From Dipteronia dyeriana (lineage: Eukaryota; Streptophyta; Magnoliopsida; Sapindales; Sapindaceae): 64,000 nucleotides of DNA. The position numbers and the translations under genes are program-made. Within the stretch, counting starts at the first letter, position 1. Each line of letters starts with the position of its first letter. Shown here one piece after another: positions 46,999-58,295 of this stretch. The stretch is taken from contig CM065297.1 of NCBI GenBank assembly GCA_032871835.1, positions 1,986,501 through 2,050,500 on the forward strand, written 5' to 3'. The notes under the pieces are model-generated. The model saw only the letters and a list, made by a program, of their open reading frames with translations, searched no databases and was not told the origin of the DNA.

Positions 46999-47761
46999 AT
47001 GCCAGACCTAGTTGTTGTCAAGTACATAAGACTTGGAACAAAACTTCTATACAAAGTAGTATTTGTCAAGAACAATTTTGTTAGTTTCAACATTATATAA
47101 TTTACAGCTTTTAGTGTTGGACATTGTTGTAAGGATTTCGATTAAAACAAATACAACATGCATAGGCACATAATTAATCCGAATAACCTAAATATGTTTA
47201 TATATCATGATTAATCAAACCCTAATATACATAATATAATCCATGTCAATTTAAAAGAAATGAAGTAAATCGAGAAAGTGTAAACATTTATGAATTCATT
47301 GCTAAAGATTTGTGAACGAGTTGTGATCTTCCAAATTATCACGACCTTTATGAACCCTAAAGTGTTCTATTTTACTCTGTTCATGGGGATACAGACAAAA
47401 CAAAAGTATCGTGTAATTTGAGAACCATAACCCTAAATATATATAATAATCAAATTATTATATGTTTTGCTATTTCTAATTCGGTCCCTCATTAAATTAG
47501 AAATAGCACTCTGGTAGCTACACATTAATTCCATGACAATTATACCCTTAAGCCTTAATGCTTTAAATTTTAATTAGATCACTTTAATTTAGGCTTAACC
47601 AAAAGATAACACAACACATTTAATATTTACATATGTGGCCCCATATGATCGAATTTTCCAACACTTGTAACCAACAAAACTACATTTTTCACTCTTCTCA
47701 TCAAATTTTGATATTTTCTTAAAAGGAATATTACCATATTAAATGCAGCCAAAAAATTTAA
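46999..47761. other. Intergenic sequence
   Basis: The 3' flank of the RING-CH gene. The stretch 47120-47620 has the look of an LTR end (repeated ATATAATAATCAAATTATTATAT, 'CTAATTCGGTCCCTCATTAAATTAG'-like palindromic words), but no borders or duplications were found. No gene was recognised. Confidence 0.35.
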
Positions 47762-48019
47762 GATTTGTTTTTTAAACAATAAATATATTAAAAGCCATAA
47801 AAGACAATCAAAGAGCAAAACACAGCACTGCAACTAAGGACCAGCCTACAAAAAACAGTAAGGCACAACGGAAAAAAAAAACAGAGCAAAGGCCAAAAAC
47901 AGGGGAGGCCACCAGTAGCCCAGCTCAAAACACACCACCCAGCAAAACAAAGAACAACAAAGGCCAACAAACCTAGGCAAACTGAAAACAACCCACTGCA
48001 AACAAAACCGGACAAATCA

Positions 48020-49079
48020 GATATCTCCCCATTCCAATATATCCCCACTCATGTTAGAACCTTTCTTAGCTAGAGAATTCGCGAAGGAATTGGAAGCGCG
48101 AGGGTTGAAAACAATCTTCGTATTGCCAGGATTCCTCAACTGAGAACGAATGTCATAGATGGATTTGACATGATTAAGGCTGTCAAAACCTTCATTGTAT
48201 ACTCAAGAGACCGCTACCTTAGAGTCACTGACTATGATAATGTCTTTGCTCGCAATCTCCTGCTTCGAAGAGCAAAGCTCGCACACTTTAAGAATGGTCA
48301 AGATCTTGACCGAATTAGCATGATAAATACCAATAAAAGAAGAGAACAGACACAAGACTTTCCCTTTTGAATCCCTAAGCATTCCACCAATGTCCCTCAT
48401 TCCAGGAGAACCCCTTACTGAACTGTCATCATTGAACTTCAAGACATCTAAAAAAAAGAGGGTTCCAAAACTCAGCATTAGAGGATTTGACCTTAATTGA
48501 GTCTACACATCTCTTCTTAATGTCAAGAAGAATATAAGTAATTGGCTCTAATGAACCACTCCTAAGATGCTTAAACCACCAAGCGACTATAAACTTGGCG
48601 ATGTCAATGGAAAGAGCTAAGTTCAACAATGTATCTTTGAATACCAACTGATTTCTGGCAACCCATGTCGTCCAAACCACCGTACAAAACAGAGCATTCA
48701 AAGACCTAGCACTTCTAGCTAAGGGGTACAAACCATCCGAATCCAAATACCACCATTTTAGAGAAATATTTGGGCTGCACATGACCTCCCACCATCCCAA
48801 ACAAGTTGTCCACAACTCCCAAGTCGAAGCACAATAAAGAAAAAGGTGATCGATTGATTCGAAGTTGGAGTTGCATGATTGGCACTCCAAACCCGCAGCT
48901 GAACCAATGCCTAAACGAAATGAAGTCTCTTTAATTGATATCTTACCTCTAAGAATTTGCCACACAAACACTTCAACCTTGGGCGGGCAAAATCTTTGCC
49001 AAGAAGCATTCAACTCCATTATAGGATTTGAAGAATTGTTCGAAACTAAGTCTTTAAGACATCTCCGAAACGAACCCAC
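48020..49079 (-). pseudogene. LINE zinc-binding and RNase H region
   Basis: The reading from 49079 contains CPPKVEVFVWQILRGKIS, CQSCNSNFESIDHLFLYC and a WTTWVARNQLVF stretch, the zinc-binding domain following LINE reverse transcriptases. RNase H follows from about 48450 with LKFNDDSSVRGSPGMRDIGG and a SFANSLAKKGS end near 48040. The first Asp of RNase H is kept (FNDD), but a stop near 48203 and the frame change near 48430 break it. Confidence 0.88.
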
Positions 49080-50121
49080 TATGAAGATACCAATTGGGAC
49101 AAAACGACCATGCCAACGATTTCTTAATCGAATTACTAAAAATAATACAATTTAGGTAAGAACGAAAACATTTCTATTGATCTAACTCCCAATCAAAAAA
49201 AGAAAGCCTCAAGGCAATCTCCCAAGACCAAGAAGAACCGATTCATTTACCAAACTCAAAAATGCGACCTCTCTTTTTACATGCCAAAGCAAAGATTCTT
49301 AGAAAACCCTCTTTGAGCAGACTGAACTCGCATTCTATGTCATTCCAAAAGCTCGCACGACAACTATCTCCAACCACCACCTTTAAACCATTTTTCAAAG
49401 AAATTGCTAACTTAGAACCCTCAGCAAACAAGCTACCAACAACTTTAACAAAAAAAAAGAGACAATGGTTGGGAATTTCCAATACAAGTGAAGATCACCA
49501 ACTATTTAGCACTAATCAACCTTTTCCAAAGCGAAGAAACTTCAATACCGAATCTCTAGGCCCAACTGGCCAAAAGACTAGTATTCTTATTGGAAATCAT
49601 CCTAATTCCAATGCCCCCTTTGCTTTTACTTTTGCACACCAAAACCCAAACCACCAAATGAATTTTCTTTTTCTCTACACCATCGCCCTAAAAGAAACTT
49701 CATTGAATTTTCTCAATTGCATTAGCCACTTCAACAGGGATTTTGAACACCGACATAAAGTAGGTACGAATACTCGAAACCACTGCTTTGATCAACACCA
49801 ATCTTCTCCCCTTTCCCAAAAACCTCTTCTTCCATAGATCCAATCATTTTTCAATACAGAGTAACATCAATTTCCAAAAAGCCTTAGAACTCGGTTTAGC
49901 ATCTAAGGTGAATCCCAATTATGTTATAAGGAGAGAAACATTTTTGCAATTAAACCTAGCAGCCCAGTCTTCCTCTGCATCACCTATTTTGCCAACTCTA
50001 ACAACATATGAATTATGGAATATTTTTAAACCAGATGCCAACTCAAAATACCTCAAGATCCTTTTTGAATTGAGAAGGTATTCCACACTTGACCTTAAAA
50101 GAGGATAGTGTCGTTCGCAAA

Positions 50122-50580
50122 CTAGAGATTAGAAATGTGGATGGAATTCTCACCAAAAAATATTCCTTTCACCATTTTTATGTCTGTGGCCTTTTTGAAT
50201 AAGTAATTTAAACCTTTGATGACTAAATTAAAAAGGAACAGAGATGGCAAGTCACCTTGATGATGACCTCTCTCTAAACCAAATTGGGGAGTAGGGCAAC
50301 CATTTACTAGGGCCGAAAGCTTCGGTGAAGCAATGCAACAATGAATCCAATGTCTCCATTTGAGACCAAAACCCATGCCCTTCTACATGGAATCTAAGAA
50401 CCCGTGATCCACACTATCGTAGGTCTTTTCGAAATCAAGCTTCAATATGAGACCTCCTACTTTGTCTCTTTTGTAAAAGTGAATGATTTTTTTTTTGCTA
50501 TAATGAAGTTGTCAATAATCTGGCAATTTTCTTGAGTTTCTCCAATAACTGTGTTCATGACCCTTGTAAGTTCCTCATAT
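50122..50580 (-). pseudogene. LINE reverse transcriptase fragment
   Basis: On the minus strand the reading passes through MNTVIGETQ and LKLDFEKTYDSVDHGFLDSM, the first catalytic block with its Asp. It then gives WIHCCIASPKLSALVNGCPT and LERGHHQGDLPSLFLFN. The following catalytic box with two Asp appears altered (FANDTILF, just below 50122). Several frame changes occur. Confidence 0.85.
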
Positions 50581-50746
50581 TTTGATTGACTTATTTCGTT
50601 GACAAACCATATTGGAATTATTTGTCAGGGTAACTTAGGTTTCTAATTGTGATTCTTTATCAACTAGCTTTCAAGATCCCAAAGAGCTTCAAGAAAGGTA
50701 GTTAACTTGTTCTTGACTTCTTGAAGAGATTAGCTGCTCGAGCGGT

Positions 50747-50754
<8 letters not shown>

Positions 50755-50831
<77 letters not shown>
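50755..50831. repeat. CA microsatellite next to a CG run
   Basis: About 38 uninterrupted CA units, preceded directly by GCGGTCGCGCGCG. Open frames across it are artefacts. Confidence 0.97.
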
Positions 50832-50836
<5 letters not shown>

Positions 50837-50989
50837 TGCATTTAAATTTGCTTTTGCAGTGTGTCCTTTCTTCTTTGTGTTGTGCATTCATTACACAAAC
50901 ACACTTGCACTTCATTTCTAGCTTTAAGTATGGCGTAATTTGTTTCCGTTTGTGTGAACAGAAATGTCTGTGCGTGCACAATTGTGTAC

Positions 50990-53270
50990 ATCTTTTGTGC
51001 TATGATCAACTGCTTGATAATGCATCTTCTTCTCTTGATTTTTCATCCTTGGGAGATGATGATAAGGTCAGCCTTACTTGGTTGGCTGTTTGTTCCTTAG
51101 AGAAAAGGGGTAGGCCAAGACAAGACAAGACACCGGTTCCAGTTTCGACAGAACGGTTTTAATAAAAAAATTAGACATAAAATTGTAAATGCATTTTTTT
51201 GGGTCATACGAAAAAAATAAAAATCAATAAATGAAAAATTAAAAAAAATTAAATTAAAATAAAACTAAAAAATGTAAAAAAAAAATTATACATGGTGGAA
51301 CTGTTGGTTTGAACCGAAATCGAAATCGAAACCGTCGGTTCTAGTCCGGGTTCGAATCGAGCGGTTACTTAAAAAATGGAACTGATACTGGAACCTCTTC
51401 GGTACCGGTTCTGGAATTGGAATCGAAAAAATCGGTTCTGAACCAATGTCATGTCGAGGTAGACCTTACCTTTTTGACGAGGGGAAGATGATCAGGGCTA
51501 GGTTGTCCTCGTAACTTTTCCCCAGCTGCAAACGTTTTGATTGCCTTTTATAATGTTATCATTACTTTTATATACTTCGAGTACTTGCTCTTTTTTATTT
51601 TGCTTCCATTCAGTGTTCGAAGTAGATGTGATCTGCGATGCACAAGCGCACAAGTCGAAGGTCGTTGCGGAGGCCATTCACATAGATGTCATTAACCAAA
51701 CGGTAAGTGGGACATCCCCATCGGGTTATGAATATGGCGAGGATGAAGTTATCTCGGATGATAAGGCCACTGATGAGCCTTTTTGGGCCGTGAGAATGGG
51801 TGCATCGAGCGTATCTGCCGTCGACCTCAAAGGGAAAGGGAAAATCGACGAACCATATTTTCAAATTGATGTTTCCAGCGATTAATCAATTCCTGAGTAT
51901 ATTCCTACCCTCATTCCTGAAGGGACCGAAGTTGAAGACCCTACCGTTGATCTCGACCCTCGGGGAAATGGAAGGTAACCAATCTATTGCTGCAGCCTAA
52001 CCTTAAAGTCCCATAGGTAGTTATGTTTGTTGACTCTTCCTCCGACGAGGTGGATGTCGGTGATCAAGAGGTCGGGGCTAATGCATCTGCTTATTTCTCC
52101 GAGGCTTAAAGCGAACAAGTTAGGGAAGAAGCAAAGAAAGTGGCTTATGTTAGTCCTTTTAACTCTGAACTTTACAATCCTCCTGTTGTTGGAGTTTTTG
52201 TGGCTGGTAAAGATACCACTTTTTTCTTCGGGGACCATGTCAGAAATGACTTTTGGAGCTGCGCGGGTTTCCCCTCCTTTCGACCCTCAATCGACTGCAG
52301 CCGACCAAAACACCTCTTCTGGTTTACAGAGTAGACTCTTTGCTCCTCGCGACATGCTAAGAGCTATGGCGTGTCTGAGTTAGCCTATATCGGGAAAGAT
52401 TGTTAGAGTTGCTTGACGATTGGTGACTTCTCTAAGAGGCTCGACTATTTTTATAATAGCAACACTTACGTAAGTCTTCTCCTATTCTTTCCTAAATTCT
52501 TAGTTTGTTATGTCTTATTGACTATGTAACCTTTGTAGAGGATTTTTGATCTGCCTACCGCATTTCGGATGAATTACGCTCAAGCTAAAAAGATCGAGCG
52601 TTTAGAGACCTTGCTTAGTGAAAGTGAGGAAAGCCGAGCACTAACCGAGCGGTCGTGCAAATAAAAACTCAAAGTAAACCAATAATTTACGGACAAGTAT
52701 CTCGTAGGTCAACTTGCAGTTAAGCAGAAGGCTTCGGTTACTAAAGAGGATGATAGATCTGTAAAAGACCTCTTAGCTGCTACGTAGGAACTCATTCTTC
52801 AGATCGAACAGAAGGATGAAGAGGCCATGCTGACTTATGAGTCGCTCACAGGGGAAGTGCTTTCAAAGAAGGCCCAATCCGTGGATTGCTTCAAAAGGTC
52901 TCCTACTTATGATGCCTTATTCTCTGTGAATTTCAATGGGGATTAGTATTTACCAAGGAGTTCTTTACGGTGAAGGATCGAGCAACCGATTAGGCTAGAG
53001 ACCATTGGAAATCATATATTAATAAGCATTGGGACAAGTCTCTGGCGGTTCTTTAGGCCTAGATAAGGGAGTAGTGTGCTTATTACCGAAGTGTGGGAAA
53101 AGAGCCACACCCTATGCACCTCGAAGTGCTCTCGAAGACTGCCTTATCTACCTTTCACAAGGGCGAGAAGAACAGTTTTAGCGGTAAAGAACCTAATGTT
53201 GACCCGATGCTTGGTAGGGAGTACACCTCATGGACAAAGGATGAAACATAAGTGATAGATTGACCCTCAG
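50990..53270 (+). pseudogene. Accessory gene remnant of a second Tat-like element (antisense to its gag)
   Basis: Coding traces occur on the plus strand: LGDDDKVSLTWLAVCSLEKRG (51043 on, split by a MITE), an acidic Ser/Asp-rich part (51620-51880), FVDSSSDEVDVGDQE (52025 on) and a coiled-coil stretch (YAQAKKIERLETLLSESEES, 52573 on). The C-terminal part carries HKGEKNSFSGKEP and DPMLGREYTSW. An intron at 52470-52538 has donor GTAAGTC and acceptor AACCTTTGTAG. Its size (69 bp), acceptor and position before the coiled coil match the second intron of the antisense gene in the first element. Many stops are present. The gag of this element lies on the opposite strand (58300-60118). The assignment is inference from this shared layout. 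Confidence 0.5.
51117..51457. mobile_element. hAT MITE, 341 bp, CGGTT-rich
   Basis: The ends are AAGACAAGACACCGGTTC (left, with an extra AAGAC) and, reversed, TCGACATGACATTGGTTC. The flanking 8-mers are GGTAGGCC (51109-51116) and GGTAGACC (51458-51465), seven of eight equal. The interior has GGTTC/GAACC repeats around an AT-rich core. Confidence 0.82.
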
Positions 53271-54599
53271 ATGAAAGAATGTTGAGGGAATATGACACGG
53301 TGTCTGAAAGAGGTGAGTGCAGTGGAAGCCGGCCTCGAAGGCTTGCCAGTAGAGATCAGCTAGTGTTGACTTTTGGTATAAGCAAACAAGGCATTGGCTT
53401 AGGGGATCATTAAAAAGGCAAGATATTAGGGGCTTCGTCTAGTTATAGATTTTAAAGATATTGTTAAAAAAATAATAATAAAATTACTAATAGAAATATA
53501 TCGAAGGGCCTCATATTGTTGTTGTGGTTGTCGTCTCTTAACTTCATGCAAGTAATATTTTACTTCTTAAAAAAATTTCTATAAAATAAATTAAAACCAA
53601 ATCATTCTCATTTATCTACAACAATTCAAATATAGTCACTACTATCTTTTTGCCTATAATTTATTTATATCTTAAAACTTACAACTTGTGTTTAATTGTT
53701 TTCTTTTAACTTGTTTTCGATTGTAATCTTCTAAATTTAGTATGATATTTCTAATCAATTCTATCATTAATTAGGGCCTATTTTTCTTCTCCCTTAGGGC
53801 CTCAAAATCTGTTGAGCCGCCCCTGAGATCAGCCTCCAGTTCCTTGACTTTTTTGTTTATTTTTTGATTCGTGCACATTACACTTTCCTTTTGAATGTAC
53901 TCAGCTTTGGCTATTTTTCATACAGCTTTATAAATATATATATACATTTTCAATTGGTGTATTTGCTCGCTGGGTTGTTTCTTTCCATATATATATATAT
54001 ATATATATATATATGGATCCAGACTGATTGGTCGGGTCTGCTTTTGAGCCGTTTACCAACGTTCGAGTTGATTTTTCAAATTTGGTCCAGTCTTTCTATG
54101 AGAGGTATTTTTCATTGCTTGGACCCTTTTTGACTGGTTTAGTTGTGACTAGATTGATTCGACGTTTTGATTTTTATTCGGACTAGTTTTCAGTTGATTT
54201 CTAGTTACTTTTGGCTTTTTAAGTGCCTTACTCTTTGTGATGGGTTCTGGTTGGTGTAATAGCTATTTGCATAGGATAATCTCCTACTGTCTTGAACTTT
54301 GGCCAAGCAAGACATCTCTCGATTTTGTCTATTTACAAGGTTTTACTGAATCGTTAGTATTTATGCTAACCTGTCTAAACATATCTCATCAAGTGTTTTC
54401 CAATGACGAATCCGAGTATTTTTTTTTTGGTCGAGCTGACATCTTCGGGGTGGCCGAATTGCTGACAGTACTTTATATGCATCCAGTTAGTTCGATATGC
54501 ATGTCAAATCCACACTAGCTTTTCAGTCTCTCAGGTACCTTCACCCACCATGGCGGGTGTTGACACTGCGAGTTTATATTTGATAACAAAGATGATTAA
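53271..54599. other. Unassigned sequence with an AT microsatellite
   Basis: An (AT)n run lies at 53986-54014. The part 53425-53826 begins AGGGGCTTCG and ends GAGCCGCCCCTG, possibly a MITE, but no target duplication fits. No gene was recognised. Confidence 0.4.
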
Positions 54600-55561
54600 G
54601 GATATGTTTGGGGTTGCTTGTGCTTGGGAAATAATCACTTATTTCTCAAGTTTTGAGTAAATGGGTGTTAGGTAAACTTCCCAAAAGCAACTTATTTTAC
54701 AATTCGCTCCTCTAGTTGAGAAGTTGGGTGATGGTTACTTTTGAAAGCAGAAGTTGAATTTTTATTTCGAAAATATCAAAAATATCCTCACTGTTTTATT
54801 AACAGACAATCCTACATTTAATAAAACTAAAAATTAAATTAAACAAATGGCCACTTGTGACCACCGTCGAACTTGAGGTCGCCACCGGATGAAACCTGTT
54901 ACTCCTCCGTTGTCGGCATTCATTTTGAGTTTTTGGAGGAAGCAGAGGAGAAAACAGAGGGCCACCTATTCTATGGATCTGTCAATCTCCAGCGATGATG
55001 AAGGCGACACAAAACTGCTCGTGTTTTCGACGACCAGAACAATCCACCTCTTCTATGGATCTGCCCACCTCCAGAAACGACGAAGGTGATACAAAACAGC
55101 ACCCAAAACTGTCCCGTGAAAACAGAGGAATCGATCGAGAAAACAGAGGGTTGTGACAGTTGAATCAGACGGGACCAGTGACAACATGGGAAGAGCGGCG
55201 GGCCTGCGTAAGGTTGAACGAGCAACGGTAGGCGTGCGGCAGTGGCGGTGAGGGGAAGGGTTTCAAGCCAACTGGGTCGAAGTCATGGGTCGGGTTGGTT
55301 TTGGGCCTCTGGTTAGGTTGGTTTTGGGCCCCTGGTATGCAACAATGTTAGTAAAAACACATTATTTTAATAGGTATTTTTTTTATTAAAATGATGTTTA
55401 TTTTTGTCATTTCATCAAATACATTTTCCACATTTCCAAATGCAAAGCAATTTTAGACTTTAGTTTATCAAACACCTACCCATTTTTTTGTTAAGCTGAT
55501 TATTCATAAAGTTAAGTTATAAGCGGATTATTTTGTAAGCAAATCAATCCTAAACATAGCC
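54600..55561. mobile_element. Harbinger/Tourist-like MITE, 962 bp
   Basis: Inverted ends: GGATATGTTTGGGGTTGCTT at the left and, reversed from the right, GGCTATGTTTAGGATTGATT. The similarity continues for over 40 bp through AATAATCxxCTTAT. TAA lies on both sides (54597-54599 and 55562-55564), the 3-bp duplication expected for PIF/Harbinger elements. There is no transposase. Confidence 0.85.
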
Positions 55562-55886
55562 TAAGATTTGTTTGATAACTGTTCTTAGCTTAATAATTTT
55601 AAGTCCTTTTGGGACTTTTTATTGATCAGACAATGTCGAGATAAAAAAAGAAAATCAGAAAAACTTAAGATATTTGAAAAGAAGAACATAAAAGAAAACT
55701 AGGTTCTAAAAAATGAAAACAATTATCACCGAGAGGTTGCATTCTTTAAGCCTTCAGAAGGCTGATGTAACTCTTGATTCGAGACCCATCCTAACTGGGC
55801 CATCCCCCGGGCTCCTTCCTTGGCCAAGGTATCGCTTTCGATTGTGCACACCCGTTGCTTATCGTTTTCGGTTCTATCCCTGTACA

Positions 55887-56134
55887 TAGACATGATCACG
55901 GTTCGGTTCGAACCGTAACCGTATGAAATAAACCGTAACTGTAACCGTAACCAGAATTGTAGAACCGGTTTTATAACTGTAACCGTAACCGTAACCGTAA
56001 CCGTAACCGTGGGATTGAAGGTTCAGTTCCGGTTCTCCTAAAAAAAACCAATCAAGAATCGACGGTTCGATTCCGGTTCTAAAACCGCCGGTCCAGACAT
56101 TTTTTTTATAGGTTTGGGCCTTTTGGCCACCAGA

Positions 56135-56165
<31 letters not shown>

Positions 56166-56824
56166 TTTATTTTTCTCTCTTCTCACAGATCTGGCTCTCT
56201 CTTCTCACTCTTTCTTCTTCAAAATTCTTTCTCTCTGATCTCTCTCCATCTCTTGATTTCTTTCCTTTGATCAAAACTACAACACTCAGCCACCACTCAC
56301 CAGACTTCCATTGATCCCCTCTCACCGGCGATCGCTTCATCTTTCTGTCGCAGCCGATCGCCAGTCATCTCTCTCTTCCAACGCCGGTCATCTGTCTCTT
56401 CGATATCTCTATTCATCTTCTCTTCGATATCTTATTCTATTCAATTTGTGATATGTGTGATGATTTATGATTTTTCTTTTTCTTTTTCTCTATGATTTAT
56501 GTGATGAATGTGACGATTGATGATCTATATAATTGGGGATAATGATGATTATTGATATAGTTTAGAAGATAATAGATCTGGGTATTTGGTTTGTGATAAC
56601 CGATGATTGTAGATTTTTTTAAAGAACCGAACCGAAAGAACAGTTGGAACCGGACCGGAATCGAAACCGAAACCGAAACCGAAATCGAAACCGAAATCGA
56701 AACCGAAACCGAAACCAAAACCGTATGCCTAGCGATTCAGGCTCCATCTGAAACCGAAATTGAAACTGAAATCGACGGTTCAGAACCGGAACCTAACCTA
56801 ACCGTAACAGTGGGCATGACTACG
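55887..56824. mobile_element. Non-autonomous hAT element, about 940 bp
   Basis: The ends are TAGACATGATCACGG and, reversed, (CG)TAGTCATGCCCACTG. The flanking 8-mers are CCTGTACA (55879-55886) and GATGTACA (56825-56832), six of eight equal. Long runs of AACCGT and AACCGAAA repeats lie at both ends (55900-56020 and 56625-56730). The middle holds an AT microsatellite and a CT-rich stretch resembling a plant leader. No transposase. Confidence 0.78.
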
Positions 56825-57358
56825 GATGTACACCACAAAGTTTGCTTTCCGAGCAATTTCTTGGGAACCTTTCACAACACCTATGCCAAATTCCATTGGG
56901 AATTTTATCATCAAGGCATCTATGGTTGTCATTACTTTAGCTTGGTTCAAGGAAAGCCTACTTAGTAAAGCGTTGTACGACCAATTCTTCTTGTTGACCA
57001 CAACGGAGTCCGGCAACACTGTTTTCTCGCATGGGGGTACCCCGATTTTTACAGGCAGCTTGACGGTTCTGAGTAACCTAATCTCCGCCCCATCGAATCC
57101 TTTGAGCGGAGCATGCAATGGTTGTAGATCTTTCTTATTAAGCACCAGTTGATCAAAAACAGGGCATTTAGGATATCTATCGAGCTCCCATTATCGATCA
57201 ATACTCTGTGGACGTCATGGTGTCCAATTTGGGATGTTACGACGATCACGTCGTTTGGCCTCCCATCGACTCCATACAAGTCAGCTTCTGTAAAAATGAT
57301 CGAGTCCCACCCTGCTTTGATTCTCTTGGGATTTGGTTTGATCGAATTTACATTAAGG

Positions 57359-58295
57359 TAGATATGATGCCAGTTCAGTTTGAACCGATGAACAAAACCA
57401 AAACTGAACCTTAAAAAAAAAGGAATCGGAAATCGATTTTTTCGATTTCTATTTTGGAACCAAACCAGAACCAGAACCAGTACCAGGGTTGTTTTGGTTC
57501 CGGTTCTCTTTTTGAGGAACCGTCCGATTCGAACCGGACTGGAACCGACGGTTTTGATTCCGGTTCTGATTCCTGTTCAAACCGACAGTTCTACCATTTA
57601 TTAATATTTTTTTTTTAATTTTTTAACCCTAATTTTGGGTACCATTATAAAATCTTCTTCTTCTTTCAAACACCATTCAACTCGATTTCTTCTTTCAAAC
57701 TCATTCTCTATCTAAACTCTGCTCTAACTTCTTTCTACAACCCATCTCGGTTTCTACAACCCATCTCTATTTCTATTCGAGAGAGTGAGATACGAGATCA
57801 AGAGAGAGTGATCGACGAGATCGAGAGAGATGATATAGAAAGAGACAAGATCGAGAGAGATGGAGTCTGGTTCAGATAAAGGGTGAAAGAGAAGTAGACC
57901 TGATACCAGTGATGAACTGATGATGATCTATTTGGGGTTGATTTGTGTATGTGTGTGTATGAGAGAGAAAATCATAAAAAGAGAGAGATGAGGTGAGTGG
58001 TGAATCATGATTCATTGATTTGTATGTCTGTGATCTGGGTTCATTAGGTAGAATGAGTATAAGTTAGTGGATTTGTATTTTTGTGATCTGTTCCTCTGGG
58101 TTCATTGGGTGGAATGGGTATGAGTGAGTGAGTGGATGAGGTGAGTCATGAGTGTGAGTGGGTTTAAAAATAAATAAATAAATTTTAAAAATAAAAACCA
58201 GTTTCAAACCGTTAGATCCACTGGAACATGACCCAAACTGTGGAACCGGAATTGGAACCGCAACCGGATCAGAACCAGAACCAGTATCATGTCTA
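57359..58295. mobile_element. Non-autonomous hAT element, 937 bp
   Basis: The ends are TAGATATGATGCCAGTTC and, reversed, TAGACATGATACTGGTTC. The flanking 8-mers are CATTAAGG (57351-57358) and CGTTCAGG (58296-58303), six of eight equal. It lies between the gag and protease parts of the minus-strand gypsy remnant, whose frame continues across it. The subterminal zones consist of GGTTCCGG/AACCAGA repeats. No transposase. Confidence 0.87.

Larger units (their letters stand above)
47762..50590 (-). mobile_element. LINE (non-LTR retrotransposon), 5'-truncated and decayed
   Basis: On the minus strand the order is reverse transcriptase (50580-50122), a long degraded middle (50121-49100), the RT-associated zinc-binding domain (49079-48429) and RNase H (48450-48020). 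A T-rich 3' untranslated part follows, ending in an A-rich tail near 47763. This is the order of plant L1-type ORF2 proteins. The endonuclease and ORF1 are missing, as expected for 5' truncation. Stops occur throughout. Confidence 0.88.

Noticed and set aside
49262..50108. Plus-strand ORFs of 191 and 106 codons
   Set aside because: They overlap the decayed LINE, whose minus-strand reading shows the real domains.
50702..50981. Open frames with His-Thr or Cys-Val runs
   Set aside because: Produced by the CA microsatellite; no protein similarity.
56603..56965. 120-codon plus-strand ORF rich in Glu-Thr
   Set aside because: Half of it is the AACCGAAA subterminal repeat of a hAT element and the rest the reverse of the gypsy protease.
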